A stretch of 13,285 nt of DNA from positions 1 through 13,285 of the forward strand of contig JADCGN010000082.1 of NCBI GenBank assembly GCA_020249005.1, given 5' to 3'. This DNA is from Alphaproteobacteria bacterium. GTDB taxonomy: Bacteria; Pseudomonadota; Alphaproteobacteria; UBA2136; UBA6156. Each line of letters opens with the position of its first letter. The first letter of the stretch is position 1. This document shows, piece by piece, positions 1 to 6,289 of the stretch. The notes under the pieces were generated by a model that was not told where the DNA came from, did not search any database, and worked only from the letters and a program-made list of their open reading frames with translations. The position numbers and the translations under genes are program-made.

Positions 1-49
1 GAAGAACCGCACGCCGTAGGCCGCGGGGCAATCTCACCGCTTCCGCCAA
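1..49. repeat. 49-bp direct repeat, copy 1 (at window edge)
   Basis: Identical base for base to 81-129, giving a period of 80 bp with a unique 31-bp stretch between the copies. The copy begins at the first base of the window, so its true left end may lie outside. Its right part carries TCTCACCG (32-39), which pairs with CGGTGAGA in copy 2. It is followed by a T5 run. Two copies are too few to define the element type: a REP-like dispersed repeat, the end of a tandem array, or the last units of a CRISPR-like array are all possible. Confidence 0.85.
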
Positions 50-80
50 TTTTTCTGGAGGCACAACTCTCTCACGGTGA

Positions 81-129
81 GAAGAACCGCACGCCGTAGG
101 CCGCGGGGCAATCTCACCGCTTCCGCCAA
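81..129. repeat. 49-bp direct repeat, copy 2, with stem-loop potential
   Basis: Exact second copy of 1-49. Together with upstream bases it can fold: CGGTGAGA (75-82) pairs with TCTCACCG (112-119), and an inner CCGC/GCGG pair lies between them. It lies 50 bp upstream of the TonB-dependent receptor start, so it could sit in or next to that promoter or leader region. Its first bases, GAAGAACCG followed by AC and CGTAGG, resemble 3046-3062 inside the palindromic element downstream, which suggests a related family. Confidence 0.85.
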
Positions 130-130
130 C

Positions 131-139
131 TTATCCACA
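131..139 (+). promoter_or_regulatory. DnaA-box-like 9-mer TTATCCACA
   Basis: TTATCCACA is a perfect match to the strong consensus DnaA box. It is a single copy beginning 2 bp after the repeat, with no cluster of further boxes, no AT-rich unwinding element and no dnaA or dnaN gene nearby. It is therefore not evidence for oriC by itself. It could be a DnaA titration or regulatory site upstream of the receptor gene, or chance. Confidence 0.3.
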
Positions 140-179
140 ACTGTTGCCTTTTTGTTGTTAGGGGAGTAAGTCGCCGGTT

Positions 180-2171
180 ATGAAAAATACACTTCTGCTC
201 ACTGCCCTTCTCTCCTCCACGATTCTGACCACTCACGCCCAAACCACCACGCTGCCCGAGGTGCTCACCACCGCCACGCGCACCGAGCGCGGGCTGCTGG
301 ATGCGCTTTCTTCCGCCGATGTGCTGCGCGGCACCAGCCTCACGCAAAGCCAACCGCAAAGCCTGGGCCAGGCGCTGCAAACATTGCCCAACGCAGGCGT
401 GCAGGTGGGCACGCGCAAGAGCGTGGAGCAGCTGAACATCCGCGGCCTGGATGACCGCCGCGTGGTGCTGAAGGTGGATGGCCAACGCCGCAACTTCCGC
501 GGCGAGTACAAAGGCCGCACCTTCCTTTCGCCCAGCCTGCTGAAACAGGTGGAGGTGGTGCGCGGCGCGGGCAGCGTGCTGCAAGGCAGCGGGGCGTTGG
601 CCGGGGTGGTGAACATCGTCACCAAAGATGCCGCCGATTACCTAGCGGCCGGGCAAAAGGTTGGCTATGCTACCGAAGCGTTCGGCGGCACCAACGGCGG
701 CAGCTTGGGCGCCAACGTGGCGGTGGCCGGGCGCACCAACACACTGGATCTGCTGGCCTTCCAAGAACTCAGCAGCATGGGCAACGTACGTCTGGGCCGC
801 GATGTTGAGCTGCCGCAAAGCAACCTGAACACCCGCCAAAGCTTCGTGAAGGGCACCTACACCCCCACCGATGCCACCGCCATTCAAGTGGCGCTGGCCA
901 ACAGCTACGACCGTGGCGACAGCACCAGCAACCCGGTGCGCAAAGCCCCCTTCGCCGGCCTGAATACCGACCGCCGCGCCGACCAAAACGACGCGCGGGT
1001 CAAAATCACCCACAGCCCCAGCGGCAACCCGTTGGTGGATGTAGCCGCCCAAGCCTATTTTGGCCAAACCATGATTACCGAGGTGGTGACGCAAAACGGC
1101 GCCAGCAAAGGCCGCCGGGATAAAACCCGCTACACCAACAAGGGGCTGGATCTGCAAAACACCAGCCGCTTTACCGCCGTGGGGCTGAACCATGCCGTAA
1201 CCCTGGGCGCCGAATACGGCACCGATGACCAACGCGGCGTGCGCCCCGGCACCAACCGGAAGGAATTGTTCCCGAATGCCGACAGCACCAACTGGGCGGT
1301 GTTTGCGCAAAACGAAATGACCCAAGAGAAATGGGATCTTGCTCCCGGCGTGCGCTACGAGCACTACGAACTGAAGGGCGACACGCTCAACCGCAGCAAC
1401 CAGAAAGGCCAAGCCACCGCCAAACTGGCCGCGGGCTACCGCCTAAGCGACGCCACCCGCCTCTTCGCCAGTCTCGGCCAAGGCTTCCGCGCCCCGCTGC
1501 TAACCGAAGCCTTCTCGGGCGGCACCTTGGGCGGGCCGCTCACCCTGATTCCGAACGCCAACCTGAAGCCGGAAAAATCGCTGACTGCCGAAGTGGGCGC
1601 CAACCATGTGCGCACCCTGGGCTGGGATGGTGACGACCAATTGGTGCTGCGTGGCGCCCTTTTCCACACCATGCTGAAAGACCTGATCGAGCGCCAAAGC
1701 ATCAACGCCACGCAGTTCCAGTTCCGCAACGTGCCGAAGGCCGAGACCTACGGCACCGAGCTTTCCGCCGCCTACACCGGGCAGACTTGGTTCGGCAATG
1801 CGGCGGTGGGCTACACGCGCGGCGAAAACAAAACCGCCAATCAGCCCTTATTGGATGTGCCGCCCTTGAAGCTCAACACCACGCTGGGCCGTACCGCCGA
1901 GCACCAGGTGGGCACGTGGCGCACCGGCTGGACGATGGAGGCTGCCACCAACCAAACCCGCGTGCCGCGCAACGACCTGCTGGTGAGCGCCAGCAAAGGC
2001 TACGTGGTGCATGGCCTGTTTACCGAGCTCAAGCCCAAGCAACGCATGTTCCGCGAGATGACGATTGGCCTGGCCGCCGACAACGTGTTCGACAAGCGCT
2101 ACCGCCGTGTCACCAGCTTCCTGGATGAAACGGGCTTGGATGTGCGCGCGAAGCTGAGCATCAAGTTCTAG
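180..2171 (+). CDS. TonB-dependent outer-membrane receptor, heme/hemoglobin-receptor type
   Basis: A 663-residue outer-membrane active transporter, energised by TonB-ExbBD, that moves a chelated nutrient into the periplasm. Visible in order: a signal peptide (residues 1-20, ending THA-Q), a TonB box region LPEVLTTATRTE (about 25-36), a plug domain with VDGQRRNFRG and the LLKQVEVVRG / GSGALAGVVNIVTKDAADYL blocks (about 100-155), then the beta-barrel, ending in a terminal Phe (LSIKF) as BAM substrates do. The plug wording and the FRAP (436-439) ... NANLKPE (459-465) box match heme/hemoglobin receptors (HemR/HmuR class). However, no His lies between FRAP and NANL, and the plug has GEYKG where HemR has a heme-ligand His. 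The ligand is therefore uncertain: heme bound differently, a siderophore or another chelate. The start fits the signal peptide; an AGGGGAG ribosome site lies rather far upstream (160-166). No Fur box was recognised. The oxidoreductase gene follows after 8 nt and is probably co-transcribed. Confidence 0.9.
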   Translation: MKNTLLLTALLSSTILTTHAQTTTLPEVLTTATRTERGLLDALSSADVLRGTSLTQSQPQSLGQALQTLPNAGVQVGTRKSVEQLNIRGLDDRRVVLKVDGQRRNFRGEYKGRTFLSPSLLKQVEVVRGAGSVLQGSGALAGVVNIVTKDAADYLAAGQKVGYATEAFGGTNGGSLGANVAVAGRTNTLDLLAFQELSSMGNVRLGRDVELPQSNLNTRQSFVKGTYTPTDATAIQVALANSYDRGDSTSNPVRKAPFAGLNTDRRADQNDARVKITHSPSGNPLVDVAAQAYFGQTMITEVVTQNGASKGRRDKTRYTNKGLDLQNTSRFTAVGLNHAVTLGAEYGTDDQRGVRPGTNRKELFPNADSTNWAVFAQNEMTQEKWDLAPGVRYEHYELKGDTLNRSNQKGQATAKLAAGYRLSDATRLFASLGQGFRAPLLTEAFSGGTLGGPLTLIPNANLKPEKSLTAEVGANHVRTLGWDGDDQLVLRGALFHTMLKDLIERQSINATQFQFRNVPKAETYGTELSAAYTGQTWFGNAAVGYTRGENKTANQPLLDVPPLKLNTTLGRTAEHQVGTWRTGWTMEAATNQTRVPRNDLLVSASKGYVVHGLFTELKPKQRMFREMTIGLAADNVFDKRYRRVTSFLDETGLDVRAKLSIKF

Positions 2172-2179
2172 GTTCAAAC

Positions 2180-3043
2180 ATGTCCGTCCGCGCCCCCGTC
2201 CACATCGTTGGCGGGGGCATTGCCGGGTGTGTGGCGGCCTTGGGGCTGGCGGAAGCCGGGCACGCCGTCACCCTTTACGAAGCCCGTACCCTGGGCGCGG
2301 GCGCCAGCGGCCAAGCGCTCGGCGTGTTGGTGCCCAGCACCAGCACGCGTCCGCAAGATGACCTACAACGCCACGGCTGTACGGTGTGGGAAACCACCCT
2401 CGCCCCGCGCTTGGCCACCTTGGCCAAGATGCCGTTGAGGCAGCTGTATCGCCGTTGGCCGCGTGGCGGGCAGCTGAACCTGCCCGCCTTATTCCCAGCC
2501 TTTGCGGCTGCGTTTCAACGCTTGGGGGTCACCATCATTGCCACTGAACTCACCGCAGCACCCGCTGGCCCCACACTGTGGGCCACCGGTTGGGGCAACC
2601 GCCCGCACCTGCCCGGCCTGACGCTGCGCCCGGGCGTGGCCTGCTGTTTGGCGCCGTGCGGCTTGCATGACCTGCTGGTAGGCATGGGCCCCGGCGTGCA
2701 AGGGCTCTACGCGGTACCCGCGTGGGACGGCAGCGTGCTGCTCGGCACGCAAAAGTTGCCGGAAGGAACCAGCCCCTTCACCGGCCCGGTGCCAGCCGAG
2801 GCCTTGGCTGAATTGCGCCAACGCGCCGGGCGGCTGTTCGCGCCCTTAGCCACCGCGGAAGTTTTAGAGAGTTGGGTCGGTAACCGCCCCACCAGCGCCC
2901 CACGCCTGCCCCTGGTGCGGCCAGTCGGCCCGCAACAATGGGCCGTAGCCGGTTTAGGAGGTTTAGGATATGCGCTGGCGCCCGTGGTGGCGGAACACTT
3001 CGTGAAGGCATTCAGTAACGAACGTGTCATTCAGAGGCTTTAG
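2180..3043 (+). CDS. FAD-dependent oxidoreductase, DAO family (ThiO/MnmC-C-like), short
   Basis: A 287-residue flavoprotein of the D-amino-acid-oxidase fold. The N-terminal dinucleotide-binding motif VGGGIAG (about residues 10-16) is followed by the beta2 acidic residue in LYEAR, and GAGASGQALG continues the FAD-contacting segment. The C-terminal GNRPTSAPRLPLV and GLGGLGYALAP blocks resemble the FAD-closing end of ThiO, glycine oxidase and MnmC C-terminal domains. It is clearly shorter than the usual 350-400 residues, mainly in the central substrate domain, so the substrate cannot be assigned. It begins 8 nt after the receptor stop, which implies an operon and perhaps processing of an imported amine or chelate (inference). 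The final residues VIQRL and the stop lie inside the palindromic element at 3026-3136, so its natural C-terminus was probably replaced or extended by that insertion. Confidence 0.75.
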   Translation: MSVRAPVHIVGGGIAGCVAALGLAEAGHAVTLYEARTLGAGASGQALGVLVPSTSTRPQDDLQRHGCTVWETTLAPRLATLAKMPLRQLYRRWPRGGQLNLPALFPAFAAAFQRLGVTIIATELTAAPAGPTLWATGWGNRPHLPGLTLRPGVACCLAPCGLHDLLVGMGPGVQGLYAVPAWDGSVLLGTQKLPEGTSPFTGPVPAEALAELRQRAGRLFAPLATAEVLESWVGNRPTSAPRLPLVRPVGPQQWAVAGLGGLGYALAPVVAEHFVKAFSNERVIQRL

Positions 3044-3136
3044 CCGAAGAACCGACCGTAGGGAGAACAACGCTTACGTAATGCAGGTCTTTAAACCTTC
3101 AAGAAGACCTGGATTCTTCGCTTCGCTCTGAATGAC
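3026..3136. repeat. 111-bp imperfect palindromic element between convergent genes
   Basis: It is bounded by a perfect 11-bp inverted repeat, GTCATTCAGAG (3026-3036) and CTCTGAATGAC (3126-3136). Just inside, GAAGAACC (3046-3053) faces GGATTCTTC (3111-3119). A further stem, CAGGTCTT / AAGACCTG (3084-3091 / 3104-3111), has a 12-nt loop. The outer arm, read on the minus strand as GTCATTCAGAGCGAAGCGAA, is like a dispersed palindromic repeat arm that I recall from several bacterial genomes. It lies between convergent genes and may also end transcription from either side, though there is no classical U-tract after a hairpin. It carries no protein of its own and could be a non-autonomous (MITE-like) element. 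Confidence 0.75.
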
Positions 3137-3143
3137 AAAAAAA

Positions 3144-3893
3144 CTACTTCAACAACGCGCTAAGCTCGGCCACCAACTTCACGTTGCCGCTCAGCAGCGT
3201 TGGCCCTGCCGCCGTCGTCACAGTCTTGGCCGTGCCGCCCGCTTCCTTCACCAACAACTCAATCGCCAACGTTTCAAAGGCGGTCAGGCGGGTGGCAACC
3301 GCGCCGTCGGCTTTACCGGCCGCCACGCGCACCGCATCGGCCAGCACATTGCCGGTCTTACGGGTGTGGAAGGGCACCGCCTCGCCGTGTTCCATCAGTT
3401 TGAGGGTGGCGGTGTCGGCGCTGCTCATCGGCAATTGCAGCACCGCGTCATGGAGCGTGCGCCCGCTCACGCGCAGGCGGCCCACCGCATCATCCATCAC
3501 GCCTTCCCCGGCAGCGGCCACCACGGCGTCCTCGGCTTCGGCCAACAGCACGCCTACGGCAGCCAGTTTGCCTTCCTGCACAAACCCCAACGCGGGCCCG
3601 CTGCACGGGTTGCCGTGCTTGGCGTTGCGCAGGCCTGTCAGCGGCTGAAACACCCAACCGGTGGGCGGCAACGGTTCATCGTGGCGCACCACCTTCACGC
3701 CGGTGGCGCCTAACAGCCCTTTCAGCGTCTCGGCCAATTGGGCTTCCAACTTGACGATGTCGGCTTCGGCGGCACTGGGGTTCACCTGCACCTTAGCTTG
3801 CACCCCCACCCCGCGCAGCAGCAACGGGCGGCATTTGGCCAACGCTTTGCGGATCAGCGTCAGCTTCGGGTTAACGGCAACGGGCTTCACCAT
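3144..3893 (-). CDS. Inositol-monophosphatase-family protein lacking metal ligands (probable pseudoenzyme)
   Basis: A 249-residue protein with the IMPase fold signature but a ruined active site. Colinear blocks with SuhB/IMPase are GWVFQPLTGLRNAKHG (79-94; family WVIDPLDGTTNF), GRLRVSG (138-144; family RLRxS), HTRKTGN...VAAGKADGA (176-198; family RRTGSxxxxxxYVAAGRxDG), and ETLAIELLVKEAGG (207-220; family WDxAAGxLLVREAGG). The three metal-binding aspartates are replaced: Gln83, Thr86 and Glu207. Phosphatase activity is therefore unlikely. The start at 3893 gives TAA-G-ATG with the efp stop, so the two are probably translationally coupled; an upstream in-frame Met would overlap efp by 44 nt and is less likely. 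Known for the family: E. coli SuhB also acts in ribosomal RNA antitermination with NusA, so a non-catalytic role beside a translation factor is plausible (inference). Confidence 0.7.
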   Translation of the reverse strand: MVKPVAVNPKLTLIRKALAKCRPLLLRGVGVQAKVQVNPSAAEADIVKLEAQLAETLKGLLGATGVKVVRHDEPLPPTGWVFQPLTGLRNAKHGNPCSGPALGFVQEGKLAAVGVLLAEAEDAVVAAAGEGVMDDAVGRLRVSGRTLHDAVLQLPMSSADTATLKLMEHGEAVPFHTRKTGNVLADAVRVAAGKADGAVATRLTAFETLAIELLVKEAGGTAKTVTTAAGPTLLSGNVKLVAELSALLK

Positions 3894-3894
3894 C

Positions 3895-4455
3895 TTAGGC
3901 GCGGCCTGCAAAGCTGCCGTCGGCAGTGTTGACCACAATCATGGTGCCCGCGCCAATGTGCGGGGGCACTTGCACCCGCACGCCGTTAGCCAGTTTGGCC
4001 GGTTTGTAGCTGGAACTGGCGGTTTGGCCCTTCACCACCGCATCGGCTTCCACCACTTCAAACGTCACCTTATCGGGCAGGTTCACGGCAATCGGGGCGT
4101 CGTTGTAAAACTCCACCATCACTTCCATATTTTCCGTCAGCCATACGGCTTGGTCACCCAGCATCTCTTCCGCAATGGCCACCTGTTCATAGTTGGTGTT
4201 ATCCATAAACGTAAAGTTGCTGCCCTCGGCAAACAGGTACTGCATCGGGCGGGCTTCCAGCTGGGCCTTTTCCACGGTGTCGGCGCTGCGGAAGCGCTCG
4301 TTCAACTTGGTGCCGTCGGTGATGCACTTCATCTCCACCTGCATGTAGGCGCCACCCTTGCCCGGCTGGGTGTGCTGGATTTTCGCCACACGCCACAGCT
4401 TGCCGTTGTAGTCCAAAATCATGCCAGGCCGAATGTCGACGCCGGAAATTTTCAT
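3895..4455 (-). CDS. efp: Elongation factor P
   Basis: A 186-residue cytoplasmic factor that binds the ribosome next to the P-site tRNA and restores peptide-bond formation at consecutive prolines. Length matches the family (about 185-190). The N-terminal KOW-like domain begins MKISGVDIRPGMILDYNGK and carries the tip loop QPGKGGA, with Lys33 at the position modified in the EpmA/EpmB system. The central and C-terminal OB domains contain FMDNTNYEQVAI, the conserved start of the second domain, and end with VRVQVPPHIGAGTMIVVNTADGSF. The start at 4455 is chosen over the Met 69 nt upstream because it gives the standard N-terminus and has a strong ribosome site 7 nt before it. The IMPase-family gene follows after 1 nt. 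No modification gene (epmA, epmB, ymfI, earP) is in the window. Confidence 0.96.
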   Translation of the reverse strand: MKISGVDIRPGMILDYNGKLWRVAKIQHTQPGKGGAYMQVEMKCITDGTKLNERFRSADTVEKAQLEARPMQYLFAEGSNFTFMDNTNYEQVAIAEEMLGDQAVWLTENMEVMVEFYNDAPIAVNLPDKVTFEVVEADAVVKGQTASSSYKPAKLANGVRVQVPPHIGAGTMIVVNTADGSFAGRA

Positions 4456-4462
4456 CGCCTTA

Positions 4463-4467
4463 CCCCT
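4463..4467 (-). promoter_or_regulatory. Ribosome binding site of efp (AGGGG)
   Basis: On the minus strand AAAGGGGTA precedes the ATG at 4455 with a 7-nt gap. This decides the efp start in favour of the N-terminus that matches EF-P. Confidence 0.7.
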
Positions 4468-4541
4468 TTGCTTGTGCTTTGCCTCTATGGGCCACTCCCT
4501 AGCCTGTTGCGCGGCGGAAATCAAGCGATTAAGCTGCCCCC

Positions 4542-5333
4542 ATGATCCGTCTGCTGTGGCTGTTGCTGCTTCTCCCCCTTCCCGCCGTGGCCGAGCACGC
4601 CATGCTGGTGTATCAACGGGAGGACGACCAAGCCCCCCTCACCCTCACCCACCTGAGCGGCACCCCAGCCACCTACCAAGTCAATGGCCTGCCTTTCCCG
4701 GGCGAGGTGCTCTGGCGCCCGGCCACCCAAGCCACCGAAGCCCAGTTGGCGTACCGCCACCCCGCCGAGGGCAGCTGGCTGTTGGCCACGCCCAACCAGT
4801 TGCCTGTAAGCGCGGTTTCGACCACCAGCCTACCCGGGGCGCCTGGGCCCGCCAGCCAGGGCCAAGCCACCCGGCGCTGGGCCCAAAGCGTAGGCAGGAA
4901 GGATTGCGGTGTGCTGTTCGGCGCGCCCAGCTTAGGCCGGCAATATGGCTTAAACCTTGCCGATTTCCAGCACCTTTACCGCCTGTTGTATTGGCTGAAC
5001 GCCGCGCAGTTGCCCACCGATTGTGCCAACGCCCAAACCCTGCCCGCCACGGCGCCCCAGGTAGGTTTGCCCACCCGCTGGGCCAGCCCATTGGGGCTAC
5101 TGCTGTTGCAGGAAATTCGGCTCCCAGGCGAAAGCCCCACCGCCATGGCGTGGCCCAAGGTTACCTACCCTGTTACGCCCGAGGTGCAACTGCGCCTGCT
5201 GTTGGCACAACTTTCGGTACCGGCCCGGGCAGAGTTTCTACAACAATTCGCCACGCTGCCCTTGGCCTTGCAGGTGGAACGGCTGGCCGCTATCTTGGCG
5301 GCGGAAACTGCCCAAGCCTTGGGCGACCAATAA
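4542..5333 (+). CDS. Exported protein of unknown function
   Basis: 263 residues. The N-terminus, MIRLLWLLLLLPLPAVA-EHA, is a clear Sec signal peptide with likely cleavage after residue 17; there is no lipobox and no later membrane segment. The mature part is rich in Leu, Ala, Pro and Gln and has two cysteines, Cys122 and Cys161, which could form one disulphide in the periplasm. I do not recognise a family. The start is supported by the signal peptide, although the ribosome site before it (purines around GCGGAAA) is weak. The gene is divergent from efp with 86 bp between the two starts, which must hold both promoters, and it is followed at once by a strong hairpin. GC-rich codon use fits the neighbours, so it looks resident rather than recently acquired. 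Confidence 0.75.
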   Translation: MIRLLWLLLLLPLPAVAEHAMLVYQREDDQAPLTLTHLSGTPATYQVNGLPFPGEVLWRPATQATEAQLAYRHPAEGSWLLATPNQLPVSAVSTTSLPGAPGPASQGQATRRWAQSVGRKDCGVLFGAPSLGRQYGLNLADFQHLYRLLYWLNAAQLPTDCANAQTLPATAPQVGLPTRWASPLGLLLLQEIRLPGESPTAMAWPKVTYPVTPEVQLRLLLAQLSVPARAEFLQQFATLPLALQVERLAAILAAETAQALGDQ

Positions 5334-5339
5334 ATGGCA

Positions 5340-5363
5340 ATGGGCCTCCAAACGGAGGCCCAT
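5340..5363. terminator. Bidirectional hairpin terminator between convergent genes
   Basis: A perfect 10-bp stem, ATGGGCCTCC (5340-5349) and GGAGGCCCAT (5354-5363), with loop AAAC. It lies 6 nt after the stop of the exported protein and 33 nt beyond the stop of the convergent minus-strand gene. The T content after the stem is modest on the plus strand (CACGGTCTTAAT) and slightly better on the minus strand (TGCCATTTATT). Confidence 0.75.
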
Positions 5364-5396
5364 CACGGTCTTAATCGTCACTTGATTTAAACAGGT

Positions 5397-5756
5397 TCAA
5401 GGCAGCGCCAGTTGGCGCTGTTCCAACTGGGCCCGCAGGTAGCCGGCGGCATTGAACACCAGTTGGGTTCGGTAGCGTTCGCCTTTCGGCAGCGTGCGCA
5501 TCAGCGGTGCCAGGGCGTCTCGCAGCCAGTCCAACCACTTCATGCAGATGCGCTCACAAGTGCAGACGTCGCGCCAGCGGCGCAGCCTTTCCTGCAGTTC
5601 TTGGCACAACCCCACCAGGTGGTCCTTCAGCTGACTGTGACGATTGCCCAAGGGCAACGCGCCCGTTTCCAGCCGCTGCTGGAACGATTTCAGCTTCAGC
5701 GCCTGATGTTCTTCGGGCGTGCGTTTGCGGTTTTTGGCGACAGCAGAGCTTTTCAT
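5397..5756 (-). CDS. Small basic helical protein of unknown function
   Basis: 119 residues, from ATG at 5756. The sequence is rich in Arg, Lys, Gln and Leu and largely helix-compatible, starting MKSSAVAKNRKRTPEEHQAL. A central cysteine cluster, VCTCERICMKW, has three Cys in six residues followed by WLDWLRDAL. There is no signal peptide or membrane segment. I do not recognise the family; the Cys cluster could bind metal, but no full ligand set is evident. The start is chosen because it lies 1 nt after the stop of the upstream small gene (TAA-G-ATG) and has GGGTGG ahead of it. An upstream in-frame Met at 5831 would overlap the neighbour by 74 nt. Confidence 0.6.
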   Translation of the reverse strand: MKSSAVAKNRKRTPEEHQALKLKSFQQRLETGALPLGNRHSQLKDHLVGLCQELQERLRRWRDVCTCERICMKWLDWLRDALAPLMRTLPKGERYRTQLVFNAAGYLRAQLEQRQLALP

Positions 5757-5757
5757 C

Positions 5758-5967
5758 TTACCACCCTGTGGACAAGCTGGAGCGAAACGACCCCGGTTCC
5801 TTGGGGTCAGGCCCCAAGTCGGCACTGCCACCGGTCGGCGCGTGCCGTGTTGGTACGTCCACGGCCTGCGGCGTTGTCACCGGTTCTGCCACACTGGCCA
5901 GGCGTAGGCGACGCTGTTGCTCCTGGGCCTCTTGGAGGTCCAGCTCATTTTGGGCCATGTCAACCAT
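5758..5967 (-). CDS. Small protein of unknown function, coupled to the next gene
   Basis: 69 residues, starting MVDMAQNELDLQEAQEQQRR: an acidic, Gln-rich helical N-terminus followed by a Pro/Thr/Gly-rich, probably disordered tail ending in Trp. The start at 5967 has GAGGT four nt upstream (minus strand GAGGTTACCATG), which favours it over the Met three codons later. Its TAA stop is followed by one G and then the ATG of the 119-residue gene, so re-initiation is likely. Function unknown; the pair may act together. It is real rather than a shadow frame because of the ribosome site and the tight junction, but codon evidence is limited by its length. Confidence 0.5.
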   Translation of the reverse strand: MVDMAQNELDLQEAQEQQRRLRLASVAEPVTTPQAVDVPTRHAPTGGSADLGPDPKEPGSFRSSLSTGW

Positions 5968-5985
5968 GGTAACCTCATGCGTTGC

Positions 5986-6002
5986 GGCGGGAGTGGCCCG
6001 CC
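5986..6002. other. Hairpin in the leader of the small unknown gene pair
   Basis: GGCGGG (5986-5991) and CCCGCC (5997-6002) form a perfect 6-bp stem with a 5-nt loop. On the plus strand a T7 run (6012-6018) lies 9 nt after it, but no plus-strand gene needs a terminator here. On the minus strand it lies a few nt upstream of the GAGGT ribosome site of the 5967 gene, so it would be in that gene's 5' leader and could affect translation. No role is shown. Confidence 0.35.
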
Positions 6003-6037
6003 TCGGTTAAGATTTTTTTGGATTTACTCAGAAACTC

Positions 6038-6289
6038 TTACACGAAGCGCACCACCCACAGCTGAATTAGGCTACCCAAATGGTAGCGATAAATCGGTCG
6101 GTGTGTTTCTTGCAATTCATGCCTGAGTATGCTGGCAACCGTCGCTGCCGCTGTCAAGCGATCTTTATCATTTTTTAACAATTGCCATACTGCGTCGCGC
6201 CAACGGCGCGCATCAATGAAAGCACTGAAGGAAGCGGCTAACTGTGAATTGCACGGCCCTGTGAGGCGAGGGCCGCTTCCTTCACCGCC
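6038..6289 (-). pseudogene. Open frame overlapping and following the lpd 3' end, no good start (possible remnant)
   Basis: The 270 bp between lpd and the small gene pair contains one minus-strand frame open for 83 codons (6289-6038), in a different frame from lpd and ending in TAA. After the lpd stop it reads as a plausible protein, with segments such as FIDARRWRDAVWQLLKNDKD and HELQETHRPIYRYHLGSL. It has no ATG or GTG; the first TTG, at 6181, has no ribosome site and would give 47 residues. Codons are AT-richer than in neighbouring genes. It could be the 3' remnant of a lost or foreign gene, or chance. A 6-bp hairpin CGCGCC-AAC-GGCGCG (6196-6210) lies in the same region but lacks a T run. 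Confidence 0.25.

Noticed and set aside
1..129. CRISPR array
   Set aside because: Only two repeat units and one 31-bp interval are visible, the repeat is long (49 bp), and no cas gene is in the window. It is kept as a direct repeat, with the CRISPR option noted.
131..139. Replication origin at the DnaA box
   Set aside because: There is a single box, with no cluster, no AT-rich unwinding region and no dnaA, dnaN or hemE neighbour.
642..1412. Long antisense frame inside the receptor gene (256 codons)
   Set aside because: It is a shadow of a GC-rich coding sequence: Ala/Gly/Val/His/Gln-rich translation, no ribosome site, and the plus strand encodes a clear receptor.
4421..5374. Plus-strand 317-codon frame overlapping the exported protein
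   Set aside because: It is a Pro/Arg/His-rich shadow frame. The overlapping frame from 4542 has a signal peptide and ends just before a terminator.
6126..6157. Minus-strand promoter TTGACA / CATACT for the small gene pair
   Set aside because: The spacing of 20 bp is too long and the -10 matches poorly; it also falls within the open frame after lpd.
6196..6210. Rho-independent terminator for lpd
   Set aside because: The hairpin has only a 6-bp stem and no following T run on the minus strand.
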